NCBI RefSeq assembly: GCF_008757455.1
Contig: NZ_VCMV01000024.1
Location: 1 to 40,771 of the forward strand
Reading direction: 5' to 3'
DNA length: 40,771 nucleotides
Origin: Microvirga brassicacearum
Lineage (GTDB): Bacteria > Pseudomonadota > Alphaproteobacteria > Rhizobiales > Beijerinckiaceae
Within the stretch, counting starts at the first letter, position 1. Every line of letters starts with the position of its first letter. The notes under the pieces are model-generated. The model had not been told where the DNA came from, did no database searches, and worked only from the letters and a program-made list of their open reading frames with translations. A program made the translations under genes and the position numbers. Shown here in pieces: positions 9,160-18,343 of this stretch.

Positions 9160-10437
9160 TCAATAGGCGGTTTCCGACAAGCAGCGCGAGTCGATCCGTT
9201 GGGGGGCCAATCCGTCGGCCGCAAGGGCCCGGAACACCTCCAATGTATGTTCTCTGTCGCGAGTTTCGATAGTGATGTCGATGGAAACGCCCTTGGCCGG
9301 CACGTCGAGGAACAATCGCCCGTGGGAAACCTCGAGAATATTCGCTCCCAGCCCACCAAGGCGGCTCGCGACGCGGCCCAACAGGCCCGGCCGGTCGTTC
9401 GTGGTGATGCGGAAGGAGGCGATGCGGTCGTCACGCTCGAGCTCGCGCACCATGACGGAGGCGAGAATGCGGGCGTCGATATTGCCGCCGCAGAGCACCA
9501 GCCCGACCCGCTTGCCCTTGAAATGCTCCGGCTGCGCCAGCATCGCGGCAAGCCCGGCCGCACCGGCACCTTCCGCCATCGTCCGCTGAAAGGTCGCATA
9601 GGCGTTCACGGCCCGTTCGATCAGCGGTTCCTCGACCAGGATGATCTCCGACACGAGGTCCCGGACGATCGGCAGCGGCAACTGCCCGACGGCTTTGACC
9701 GCGATGCCCTCCGCAAGGGTGGCGCCGCCGATGGGGCGGTCCTCGTGCGCGATGGCGTTCTGGAACGAGGGGTAGAGCGCGGCCTCGACGCCGACGATCT
9801 CGATGCCGGGCCGGATCGCTTTTGCCGCGACCGCGATCCCTGAAATCAGGCCGCCGCCGCCGATCGGAACCACGATCTGGTCGAGGTCCGGCTGGTCCTC
9901 CAGCATTTCAATGGCGATGGTGCCCTGGCCGGCCATGACTTTCGGGTCATCATAGGGATGGACGAAGACAAGCTGCTCGTCGGCGGCGATCTGGCGGGCG
10001 CGGTCGGCCGATTCGTAGAGGGTTTCCCCAAACAGGATGACCCGCGCCCCATAGGACCGGGTATTCTCGGCCTTCACCAGCGGCACGTTTTCGGGCATGA
10101 CGATGGTCGAAGGGATGCCGAGCCGCCGCGCATGGTAGGCGACGGCCTGCGCATGGTTTCCCGCCGACATGGCGATGACGCCGCGCTTGCGCTCCTCGGC
10201 CGTCAGGCTCTCGAGTTTCGAGACCGCGCCGCGCTCCTTGAAGGAACCGGTCGGCTGCATGTTCTCATGCTTGACGAAGACGCTGGCCCCGGTGAGCTGG
10301 GAAAGGCGCGGGGAAGGCACGAGGGGCGTGCGCAGCACCTGTCCCTTGATGATCTCCGCGGCGCGTCTGACGTCGTCGATGGTGATGGCATAATCTGCCA
10401 AGGCGGCCTCCGCTTTTATCGATCCGTCCAAAATCAT
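9160..10437 (-). CDS. Threonine ammonia-lyase with C-terminal ACT domain
   Basis: This PLP enzyme deaminates threonine to 2-oxobutanoate, the entry to isoleucine synthesis or to threonine catabolism. In the 425-residue frame the PLP lysine is Lys67 in TGSFKERGA, the phosphate loop is PIGGGGLISG at about 191-200, and a single ACT domain (FRITTNDRPGLLGRV) occupies about 340-415. One ACT domain and this length fit the short IlvA/TdcB-like type rather than the long biosynthetic IlvA with two. The ATG at 10437 abuts the stop of the permease gene and has no clear ribosome site. A TTG at 10401, with GGAGG five bases upstream and a start matching homologues better (LADYAITIDDVR), may be the true start. 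Confidence 0.92.
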   Translation of the reverse strand: MILDGSIKAEAALADYAITIDDVRRAAEIIKGQVLRTPLVPSPRLSQLTGASVFVKHENMQPTGSFKERGAVSKLESLTAEERKRGVIAMSAGNHAQAVAYHARRLGIPSTIVMPENVPLVKAENTRSYGARVILFGETLYESADRARQIAADEQLVFVHPYDDPKVMAGQGTIAIEMLEDQPDLDQIVVPIGGGGLISGIAVAAKAIRPGIEIVGVEAALYPSFQNAIAHEDRPIGGATLAEGIAVKAVGQLPLPIVRDLVSEIILVEEPLIERAVNAYATFQRTMAEGAGAAGLAAMLAQPEHFKGKRVGLVLCGGNIDARILASVMVRELERDDRIASFRITTNDRPGLLGRVASRLGGLGANILEVSHGRLFLDVPAKGVSIDITIETRDREHTLEVFRALAADGLAPQRIDSRCLSETAY

Positions 10438-11793
10438 CTAGACGGCCCGTGGTGTTGGACCCCGCAACCCGAGCAATCCGCCCGGACGAAGGATCAGAAA
10501 CACGACCAGTGTCGCATAAAGCGCCATGTCGCGCGCCTCGATAGGGAGATAGGCCGACCATGCCGTCTCGAACAAGCCGACGGCGAATCCGCCCAGCAGC
10601 GCTCCCGGCACCGAGCCGATCCCGCCGATGATCGCCGCGATCAGCGCCTTCAGCCCGAACTGGAACCCGCCCGCAAAGCCGAGGCCGCCGTACTGGGCGA
10701 CGATGAGCATGCCCGAGAGCCCCGCCATGGCGCCCGCCAGCGCGAGGGTCTGGATCAGCAGCTTGCGGCCATCGACCCCGAAGAGCGCGGCGGCGCGTGC
10801 GTCATCCGCAAAGGCGCGCCAGGCCCGGCCAAATCCGCTCGCCTTCATCAGCCAGATCAGAAACGCCGCCGCCACGAGGCCGATGGTGGAGGTCGCGAGC
10901 GATATGAGCGTCAGGTTCACGAGGAAGCTGCCGGATCTGGCGATGTGCCATTGCGCGGACCAGACGGGCGGCAGCCAGACGGTTACCGGACTCTGCACCA
11001 GGCGCAGATACTCCATCAGAAGGAGCGACAATCCCACCGTTGCGATGAGGCTTGGCTGGTTGCTCGGTGTTCTGATTTTGCCGATGACGAAATAGCCGCC
11101 GACCGCGTTGTAGACGGCGCCGGCGAACATCGCGGCCACGAGCCCGGCTGCCAGTCCCGGCAGCGGCGCGCTTGACCCAAGCGCAATCAGGACCGATGCG
11201 GCCGCGATCGTCGCCGCCGAGCCGACAGCCGCGATCTCCCCGAAGGCGAGGTTGATGCGGCCGGTCAGCCCGAAGACCAGCGAATAGGCCACCGCCAGCA
11301 GCCCGTAGATGGCGGTTCGCGGCAGCCCGGCAAAAAATTGCTGCAGGAAATAGGCGAGGTCGGCGGGAATCTCGATGGAATCCACCACCGGTGGGCCACC
11401 CGGATCGCCCGCGGCGCCCTCGGGACTCTCGAGATAGTAGCGCTTCAGGAGGTAAAGGCTGGCGCCCGAAAGCGGGCCTTGCTCGGTGCCGATCTCGACC
11501 AGTTCGGCCTTGTTCGGCGACAGGCCCTCGGCGGCGAAGCGGCAGATCGCGAAGCGCTCCACGATCGGACGGTTGCGGTAGCTTGCCTCGTAGTCGACCC
11601 GCAGACTGCGCGGCGCCGGGCCAGCGACGATCCGCAGAACAACGATACGCGCCTCTGGATTGAGGGCCGGGAGGACGGATCGGCAGATACGGGCCTGCTG
11701 CGCGTCGAGCGAGGAAGCGCACCCGGCCAGCAGCATCATGACAAACAGGAATGCCGTTGGGCGCCAGAGATTTCCTGATGTGGGCGGGGCCAC
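10438..11793 (-). CDS. LivH-like branched-chain amino acid ABC permease with an N-terminal lipobox extension
   Basis: Residues about 147-451 are a typical LivH-type permease with eight or so membrane helices, including AVAYSLVFGLTGRINLAFGEIAAVG and the C-terminal IGGIGSVPGALLGGFAVGLFE motif. In front is an unusual part: a signal sequence ending in a lipobox (LAGC, Cys25) and about 120 residues of predicted extracytoplasmic sequence rich in Arg, Pro and Glu. Usual LivH proteins are near 290-310 residues and lack this. No LivM, LivG, LivF or binding-protein gene is nearby. It lies 17 bases after hemB and directly abuts the ammonia-lyase gene, suggesting co-transcription and perhaps an amino-acid role. 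The GTG at 11793 has no strong site, but a later start would lose the signal sequence. Confidence 0.85.
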   Translation of the reverse strand: MAPPTSGNLWRPTAFLFVMMLLAGCASSLDAQQARICRSVLPALNPEARIVVLRIVAGPAPRSLRVDYEASYRNRPIVERFAICRFAAEGLSPNKAELVEIGTEQGPLSGASLYLLKRYYLESPEGAAGDPGGPPVVDSIEIPADLAYFLQQFFAGLPRTAIYGLLAVAYSLVFGLTGRINLAFGEIAAVGSAATIAAASVLIALGSSAPLPGLAAGLVAAMFAGAVYNAVGGYFVIGKIRTPSNQPSLIATVGLSLLLMEYLRLVQSPVTVWLPPVWSAQWHIARSGSFLVNLTLISLATSTIGLVAAAFLIWLMKASGFGRAWRAFADDARAAALFGVDGRKLLIQTLALAGAMAGLSGMLIVAQYGGLGFAGGFQFGLKALIAAIIGGIGSVPGALLGGFAVGLFETAWSAYLPIEARDMALYATLVVFLILRPGGLLGLRGPTPRAV

Positions 11794-11810
11794 GGAAATT
11801 CTGGACGGTC

Positions 11811-12860
<1,050 letters not shown>

Positions 12861-12902
12861 TCAAATCCGACGCCAGCTTGATCGACCGGCCTGCCACATC
12901 GC

Positions 12903-12925
12903 TTAGCACATTTAAATTGCTCTAA
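12903..12925. promoter_or_regulatory. Candidate operator upstream of hemB
   Basis: A 23-base quasi-palindrome has TTAG/CTAA ends and an AT-only centre, 49 to 71 bases upstream of the hemB start. About 16 of the 23 positions match the reverse complement. hemB is under Irr iron control in Bradyrhizobium, and the layout resembles an iron-control element, but the sequence does not match well enough to name the regulator. Confidence 0.3.
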
Positions 12926-13040
12926 AAAAGGCCCCGGGGTCGCAGGCGCGGGTTTTATTCCAAGGGAGCCTCTCGGAGGTTCATTGACCTGCGCTCCCCG
13001 CCCGTCTTAAGCCGATAGGGAGATGCGAAGGGGGAGCCAG

Positions 13041-14084
13041 ATGGACGCCGAATTCGAGATCCTCTGCGAGACGCGCGGACAGGCGGGCGTCATCACGCTG
13101 AACCGTCCGCGCGCGCTCAATGCGTTGACGCTGGGGATGGTGCGCGAGATGCGGCGGGCCCTCGATGCGTGGCGGACAGATCCGGCGGTAACGCGGATTG
13201 TCGTCCGGGGCGCGGGCGAGAAGGCCTTCTGCGCCGGGGGCGACATCCGCCGCCTAACGGAACTCGGCCTCGCAGGGCAGCCGCAGGAGGCTCTCGCCTT
13301 CTGGCGCGAGGAATACCAGCTCAACGCCCTCATCAAGAATTATCCGAAACCATACATCTCGCTCATCGACGGCATCGTCATGGGTGGCGGCGTCGGGATC
13401 TCCCTCCACGGCCGCTACCGGGTCGCGGGCGAGCGTTACCTCTTTGCGATGCCCGAGGTCGGGATCGGGTTCTTTCCGGATGTGGGCGCGACCTTCGCGC
13501 TGCCCCGATTGCCGGGGTGCACGGGCCTCTACATCGCACTCACGGGCGAGCGCATCAAACGCGCAGATGCGATGGCGCTGGGGCTTGCGACCCACGCGGT
13601 GAACGGTGCCGATTTCGACTTTCTGCTCGATCAGCTGGCCGCCGGGGATTCGGTCGAACAGACGCTCGCCGCGCGCGCCGTCGATCCGGGCGCTGCGCCG
13701 CTCTCGCGGGAGCGGGCGCTGATCGACAGGTGCTTCTCAGCTGCAAGCGTGAGTGCGATCCTCGATTGCCTGGAGCGCGACGGATCCGAACCGGCATGCC
13801 GGATGCATGAGGCGATCCGCACCAAGTCGCCCACGAGCCTCAACCTCGCTTTCGAGCAGATGCGCCGCGGCGGCGACCTGACCTTCGCCGACGCCATGAG
13901 AACCGAGTTCCGCATCGTGTCGCGGGTCTTCGAGGGCCGGGACTTCTTCGAGGGCGTCCGCGCCGTCCTCATCGACAAGGACGGTAAGCCGCAATGGCAG
14001 CCGGCCACATTGTCCGCCATCGACAACGCGGAGATTGCCGGCTACTTCGCCGATCTCGGCCCCGCCGAACTGGAGATCGAATGA
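13041..14084 (+). CDS. 3-hydroxyisobutyryl-CoA hydrolase (enoyl-CoA hydratase/isomerase family)
   Basis: The enzyme hydrolyses 3-hydroxyisobutyryl-CoA in valine catabolism. The 347-residue product has the crotonase fold with NRPRALNALTLGMV near the start, the oxyanion-hole loop AFCAGGDIRRL, and the HIBCH-specific signature GGGVGISLHGRYRVAGE followed by MPEVGIGFFPDVG. Glu139 and Asp147 match the catalytic acid pair. The length is about 90 residues more than plain enoyl-CoA hydratases, and the extra C-terminal region is typical of HIBCH. I prefer the ATG at 13041 with a GGGGAG site four bases away over the ATG at 13023, whose site would directly touch the start codon. Its stop overlaps the start of the next membrane-protein gene. 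Confidence 0.9.
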   Translation: MDAEFEILCETRGQAGVITLNRPRALNALTLGMVREMRRALDAWRTDPAVTRIVVRGAGEKAFCAGGDIRRLTELGLAGQPQEALAFWREEYQLNALIKNYPKPYISLIDGIVMGGGVGISLHGRYRVAGERYLFAMPEVGIGFFPDVGATFALPRLPGCTGLYIALTGERIKRADAMALGLATHAVNGADFDFLLDQLAAGDSVEQTLAARAVDPGAAPLSRERALIDRCFSAASVSAILDCLERDGSEPACRMHEAIRTKSPTSLNLAFEQMRRGGDLTFADAMRTEFRIVSRVFEGRDFFEGVRAVLIDKDGKPQWQPATLSAIDNAEIAGYFADLGPAELEIE

Positions 14085-14539
14085 TGACGCGAGCCGGCAA
14101 TCATCGCGCGACGCAGGAAGCGGCCATGCGCGCGCCCTCCGACCGCGCGGAAGATAATCCGGCCGTCGCCGCGAAGCGCTGGACCTTCGTGATGACGTGG
14201 TTCATGCGCATCCTGTCGATCCTCTGGATCATGAAGGGCTTGAGCGCCTGGGCCATCATTCTCGGAATCTGGACCCCGATCGGCCATTTCGAGAGCCGAT
14301 CGATGGGCTATCAATCCACCATCATCTACTTCGCGCTGATCGACCTGATTGCCGCCGTCGGCCTGTGGATGGCCTCGACCTGGGGCGGCATCATGTGGCT
14401 CCTCGCCGTGCTGAGCCACCTGATCCTCGCGGCGTTCTTCCCGGGGATCGTGTCGGGCGGCATCATGACGATGGCGTTCTTCCTGACGCTGGTTGCGGTG
14501 TATCTCGCGGTCTCGTGGTTGGCAGCGCGGGGAGGGTGA
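14081..14539 (+). CDS. Small membrane protein, DUF6163-like
   Basis: The 152-residue protein has a short charged N-terminus and four membrane segments, at about residues 38-60, 79-102, 104-120 and 124-147 (for example the IIYFALIDLIAAVGLWMAST segment). From memory it resembles the DUF6163 family of Hyphomicrobiales; no function is known. The ATG at 14081 overlaps the hydrolase stop codon as ATGA and has GGAG six bases upstream, so the two genes are translationally coupled. A longer open frame from 13994 lies inside the hydrolase gene and is not real. Confidence 0.75.
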   Translation: MMTRAGNHRATQEAAMRAPSDRAEDNPAVAAKRWTFVMTWFMRILSILWIMKGLSAWAIILGIWTPIGHFESRSMGYQSTIIYFALIDLIAAVGLWMASTWGGIMWLLAVLSHLILAAFFPGIVSGGIMTMAFFLTLVAVYLAVSWLAARGG

Positions 14540-14736
14540 GACACGCTCACGCATCTGCATTCGAACCGGATCGAGTGGGTGAAAACCCTTCTAGGCATCG
14601 GGCGTCCAACGACAATGCGATGGGCTTCCCGGGGAGACGATCCGGAGGCCCGTTGCAGCACGATGCCATATTTTTTACACATTATTATAACGTAACTCGT
14701 CGTTCGGGCGGAATTGCTCCGCTGTCGGAGATTGAC

Positions 14737-15015
14737 ATGACCAAACCCTTTTTGCTCGCAGCCGCCGCCGTGTTGGCCATTTCCGCCAGCGCTCCCGCCT
14801 CGGCGCAGTATTTCCCCTTGGGAAACGTGCTCAACAGCCTCGGCAATGCCGCCGCGCCGCCGCCGGAAGCGCGACCCGCTCAAGGGAGGGCGCCCGCTAC
14901 AGTGCCGCAAAAACGGGGACGCCCGACCCACATCATTCCCCCTCAGAGCACGCGCAACGCCGGCGCACGCTCCTACCCGCGCGAGAATTCCGCACCTTCA
15001 GAAGATAACGACTAG
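14737..15015 (+). CDS. Small exported protein of unknown function
   Basis: A 92-codon gene starts at the ATG at 14737 with CGGAG seven bases upstream. Residues 1-24 are a clear Sec signal peptide (AVLAISASAPASAQYF, cleavage after ASA). The mature part is about 68 residues, rich in Pro, Ala, Arg and Asn, with no cysteine and no known domain. An AT-rich stretch with a TATAAC box (14686-14691) lies about 45 bases upstream and could be its promoter. I do not recognise the family. Confidence 0.65.
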   Translation: MTKPFLLAAAAVLAISASAPASAQYFPLGNVLNSLGNAAAPPPEARPAQGRAPATVPQKRGRPTHIIPPQSTRNAGARSYPRENSAPSEDND

Positions 15016-15089
15016 GTCCGCCTAGCCCCGCTCGGATGTGTTGAACCTGGTCGTCAGCGGGAGCCAGTACGTTAGCCCGCCCACCTGTC

Positions 15090-15860
15090 TCAGACGCCAT
15101 CCGTCCGCTCGAGTACCAGGACTGCGCCCGCTGCTCGCCGGACGGCTGGGCGAATGAGGCCGTCAAGAAAGGACGATTCGAACAAGAAGGAGCCATGCTT
15201 CAGCAGCCGATGGCGCCTGATGCGGTAGCGAGCCCACGCCGGCTCGTCTTCTGCGATCAGCCGGAAATTTTTGCTGAAGGCGGAGACGTATTCGCTCACC
15301 GGGCGATGGAAGACGTGCTCCTGGAGGTCGCATACTGCATTGCTCACCCACTCATCGGCATCAACGTTTGGGGCGGTGCCGAAGCCGAGCCGTCGAAACG
15401 CTTTCATCAACCGACGCTGCCGGTCCGATCCGGCGGGAGCCCGATGCACCCACGGCATCTTCAGATGGTCCTCCCACAGGACTTCCGACGTTGGCATCAA
15501 TGCCAACAGGATCCCGCCCGGCCGGGTCACACGGGCGATCTCGTGGCAGACATTCCCAAGATCGGCCACATGCTCGAAGACCTGGTTGGAGACGACCACA
15601 TCGAAGAAGCCGCTGTCGAACGGCATGGGTTCGTTCGGCGTGATGGCCACAGCCCGGCTGCCGATCCGCGCGGTCGCGATCGCCAGGTTTTCGGAGCTGG
15701 CACCGACCCCCAGGAAGGTGTCGACGCCATAGGCATCGTATCCGCGATCACCGGCGAGAGCGGCGACGTCGGCCGTGCCGCAGCCGAAATCGAGCAGCCG
15801 ACCCGGAGGGGGCGCATAACGCGTGGCAAGGTCGACCACGAGTGGGTAGTTCAGCGACAT
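15090..15860 (-). CDS. Class I SAM-dependent methyltransferase
   Basis: The 256-residue product has the Rossmann-like methyltransferase core. Motif I is LLDFGCGTAD at residues 22-31, the acidic SAM-ribose residue is Asp47 in YGVDTFLG, motif II is SGFFDVVVSNQVFEHV, and the post-II segment is ARVTRPGGILLALMP. The C-terminal third (from about 150) is less typical and may shape the substrate site. The ATG at 15860 is favoured over a TTG at 15890, which has no site. Its neighbours, a small exported protein and an L,D-transpeptidase, do not tell the substrate. It could act on a lipid, quinone or polysaccharide precursor, but nothing in the sequence decides this. Confidence 0.85.
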   Translation of the reverse strand: MSLNYPLVVDLATRYAPPPGRLLDFGCGTADVAALAGDRGYDAYGVDTFLGVGASSENLAIATARIGSRAVAITPNEPMPFDSGFFDVVVSNQVFEHVADLGNVCHEIARVTRPGGILLALMPTSEVLWEDHLKMPWVHRAPAGSDRQRRLMKAFRRLGFGTAPNVDADEWVSNAVCDLQEHVFHRPVSEYVSAFSKNFRLIAEDEPAWARYRIRRHRLLKHGSFLFESSFLDGLIRPAVRRAAGAVLVLERTDGV

Positions 15861-16336
15861 GTTTTTCTTCGTCCATAGCCTCGTCGCCAAGGTTGGGCTT
15901 CAAGGTGGGCCGTGTTGTGGTTCGGTGATCAGCCTTACCCGCCAAAATGCGCGCTTGCCACCTTATAATGTTAAGCGGGTTCCACGACTTACCCGCGCTG
16001 CCCCGGGGGCCCATCCTGAAGGCCGCGCAGTGGCGTCAAAGGATCATCCGTTGCTCTTGGAGACGCTGAAGAGGTCCGGCCTCAGGGCAGAGCTTCGCAC
16101 CTCACCGACTCTAAGGCAGGAGGGGGCGGGATTCACTGTTGCATTGTTGCGACAGGTGGCATCTTGTGCGCCCGAGCGGGCCGCCACTGCCTTAAATTGG
16201 CCCCGTTCTTCGCCGTTTTCGATACCGTTCCTTAATCGTCTCCCGGCACTGTCCATTCCAAACAGAACGGGTCAGACTTGCGTTACTGTGTTCGCTCCGT
16301 CGCTCCCTCCACCTTCTCATGAAAGAGCCTGCGCTC
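15861..16336. other. Intergenic region between divergent methyltransferase and L,D-transpeptidase genes
   Basis: No convincing gene lies in these 476 bases. A minus-strand frame at 16044-16256 has no site, no domain and odd composition. Two direct copies of CTTACCCGC (15934-15942 and 15988-15996) flank an inverted GCGGGT (15975-15980), and a TATAAT box sits at 15964-15969. These could be control signals for either flanking gene, but I see no -35 partner for the box. Confidence 0.5.
16012..16047. repeat. Degenerate palindromic intergenic repeat
   Basis: The segment reads as a worn copy of the CATCCTGAGGA...AGGATG type palindrome that is well kept at 40625-40662. The outer ATCCT/AGGAT arms and an inner GCC/GGC core remain. 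Confidence 0.35.
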
Positions 16337-17587
16337 ATGTTGTCTCGCCGTACGCTCCTGACAGGATCGCTCGCCCTCGTCGCAACCCCGACCGCCGTCT
16401 GGGCCCAGAACCAGGCCGAATGGTCGCAGAATTACGAGGCGGTCTCGCGGACCCGCGTCAAGCGCACGACGACGCCGATGCTGTCGGCCGAGACGCTTGC
16501 CGCCACCGAGCAGATGATCGAGCAATATCGCGGCATCTCCGCCCGTGGCGGCTGGCAGGCCCTGCGCGGTGCGGACGGGTTGCGGGTCGGCGTCAAGAGC
16601 CCGGCGGTCGTAGCCCTGCGCCAGCGTCTCATCACCACCGGCGATCTCGATCCTTCGGCGGGCGATTCGCCGATCTATGATTCGTACGTGGAGGCCGGCG
16701 TGCGCCGCTTTCAGGCGCGCCACGGTCTGAGCTCCACCGGCACTATGACCAGTTCGACTGTGACGGCGATGAATGTGCCGGTCGACGTGCGCATCCGCCA
16801 GCTCGAGATCAATATGGGCCGCCTGCGCAGCCATGCGGGCAATCTCGGCAACCGCTATGTGGTGGTGAACATTCCAGCGGCCCTCGTGGAAACGGTCGAG
16901 GCCGGAATGGTTCATACGCGCCACGCCGCCGGCGTCGGCAAGAGCGACCGGCAATCGCCGCTGCTCAGCTCCAAGGTCGTCGAGATCAACTTCAATCCCT
17001 ACTGGACGGTGCCTGCATCGATCATCCGCAAGGACCTGATCCCCAAGATGCAGAAGGAGCCGAACTATCTCACCGACAACAAGATCCGTATCTTCAACGG
17101 CGCCACCGAATTGAGCCCGAGCCAGGTCAACTGGTTCTCCGATGAGGCGACCCGCTACCGCTTCCGGCAGGATCCGGGCGGCGAGTTGAACTCCATGGGC
17201 TTCGTGCGCATCAACATCCCGAACCAGCACGGCGTTTATATGCACGACACGCCGTCCAAGGGCATCTTCGGCGATGATTTCCGCTTCGTGTCCTCCGGCT
17301 GCGTTCGCGTCCAGAACGTGCGCGACTACATCGAATGGCTCCTGAAAGAGACCCCCGGCTGGAGCCGCGAGCAGATCGATACCGTGTTCAAGGCCGGATC
17401 GCGCACCGACGCGCGCCTTGCCGTGCCGGTCAACATCTACTGGACCTATGTGACGGCCTGGGCGACGCCCGATGGCCTCGTGCAGTTCCGCGATGATATC
17501 TACAACAAGGACGGCCTCGGCAACGCAATCCCGGTGGCAAGCCGCGTGCCGACGGCGCCGGACGAAGAGATGTTCTTGCAGAACTGA
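16337..17587 (+). CDS. L,D-transpeptidase with peptidoglycan-binding domain (YkuD/YcbB type)
   Basis: The exported 416-residue enzyme should cross-link peptidoglycan (3-3 links) or attach proteins to it. It starts with a Tat-like signal (LSRRTLLTGSLALVATP, cleavage near VWAQ). A peptidoglycan-binding domain covers about residues 82-145 (VKSPAVVALRQRLITTGD, then EAGVRRFQARHGL), and the YkuD catalytic domain about 175-340, with His303 in YMHDTPSK and the catalytic Cys322 in SSGCVRV. The large insertion between substrate loops fits the YcbB class. The ATG at 16337 starts at the Tat motif and has AAAGAG upstream; an ATG at 16319 is in frame but has no site. It is followed by an intergenic region with an ADYC gene remnant. 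Confidence 0.93.
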   Translation: MLSRRTLLTGSLALVATPTAVWAQNQAEWSQNYEAVSRTRVKRTTTPMLSAETLAATEQMIEQYRGISARGGWQALRGADGLRVGVKSPAVVALRQRLITTGDLDPSAGDSPIYDSYVEAGVRRFQARHGLSSTGTMTSSTVTAMNVPVDVRIRQLEINMGRLRSHAGNLGNRYVVVNIPAALVETVEAGMVHTRHAAGVGKSDRQSPLLSSKVVEINFNPYWTVPASIIRKDLIPKMQKEPNYLTDNKIRIFNGATELSPSQVNWFSDEATRYRFRQDPGGELNSMGFVRINIPNQHGVYMHDTPSKGIFGDDFRFVSSGCVRVQNVRDYIEWLLKETPGWSREQIDTVFKAGSRTDARLAVPVNIYWTYVTAWATPDGLVQFRDDIYNKDGLGNAIPVASRVPTAPDEEMFLQN

Positions 17588-17787
17588 GCTTCGCGCTCTG
17601 ATGGCTCTCGGAACGGCCCGCTCACAAGGCGGACCATTTTCTTTGGCACGACCAAAAGATTCCAGCTTTTCGAAGTAGCCATTATCTTAAGTTGTGCAAA
17701 GTAACCATTGATTGCAAACGTGCGGTTCCGCACTTCAGATAAGCAAAACTAAGGTTTATATGTTTACTGAAGGGCAAGTGCATTCTC

Positions 17788-18155
17788 TTGGAATATCGGC
17801 CGTGGGAAGCGGTGAGAGAAACCTCTCTTCGCGAAATCCATGCAGCCTGCGTCCGCATGATACGCGCCGATTATGGCGGTGACGACCAATCGCACACCCG
17901 GGACGGGACGCAGATAGCGTTTCGCGACAAGCTGGGCATCCGTGATTTTCCTGCCGGAAACGAAATGCCCTTCGAGGCCGCCTGGAGCCCCGACGGTGCT
18001 GTCTGCGTCGCCCGCGCGCGTATTTCAGAACTTCTCACCCTCGGCGAACTGGCGAGCCCTATCCGAATCTTGCCGACGCCATAGGAACCAAGGTCTGCGA
18101 CGAGGGAGTCATGGCGGCCGATACGCGAGCGTTGCTGCTGAATCGCTCCAGGTAA
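17788..18155 (+). pseudogene. Remnant of an ADYC-domain protein gene (no proper start, frameshifted)
   Basis: The frame from a TTG at 17788 to the stop at 18084 encodes YRPWE, then ACVRMIRADYGGDD, SHTRDGTQI and FEAAWSPDGAVCVARARI. This matches, from memory, the ADYC domain, with Gly where the name-giving Cys would be. There is no usable start codon or ribosome site; an in-frame stop lies at 17740 and the N-terminal part of the family is missing. At about 18050-18060 the match moves to another frame, which continues as YPNLADAIGTKVC and ends in ALLLNRSR at a stop at 18153-18155, the expected domain end. A single base loss near 18055 would explain this. The flanking DNA (17640-17790) is AT-richer than its surroundings. 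Confidence 0.6.
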
Positions 18156-18343
18156 GCATCGGTCGCCGACTGGGGATGCGATCCTCAGCGCTCCGACCCA
18201 AACCCAGCCATCCCACACGCCGCTTGGCGCGCCTCGTCCGGCCATGTTAAAGCCCTGCCCATCATATCGGGTCGGCTCGTCCAGAGGGGCGGTCGACGGG
18301 GATCTCTCCCAGGCGGGAGACCCGCATCAGGCGAGGGTTACCC

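Noticed and set aside
16044..16256. Minus-strand frame of 70 codons between the methyltransferase and L,D-transpeptidase genes
   Set aside because: No ribosome site, no signal or domain, and it lies in a likely promoter region.
18156..18343. Possible riboswitch before glyA
   Set aside because: Only a short TCTCCC/GGGAGA hairpin is present; no glycine, SAM, SAH or tetrahydrofolate aptamer pattern could be recognised.
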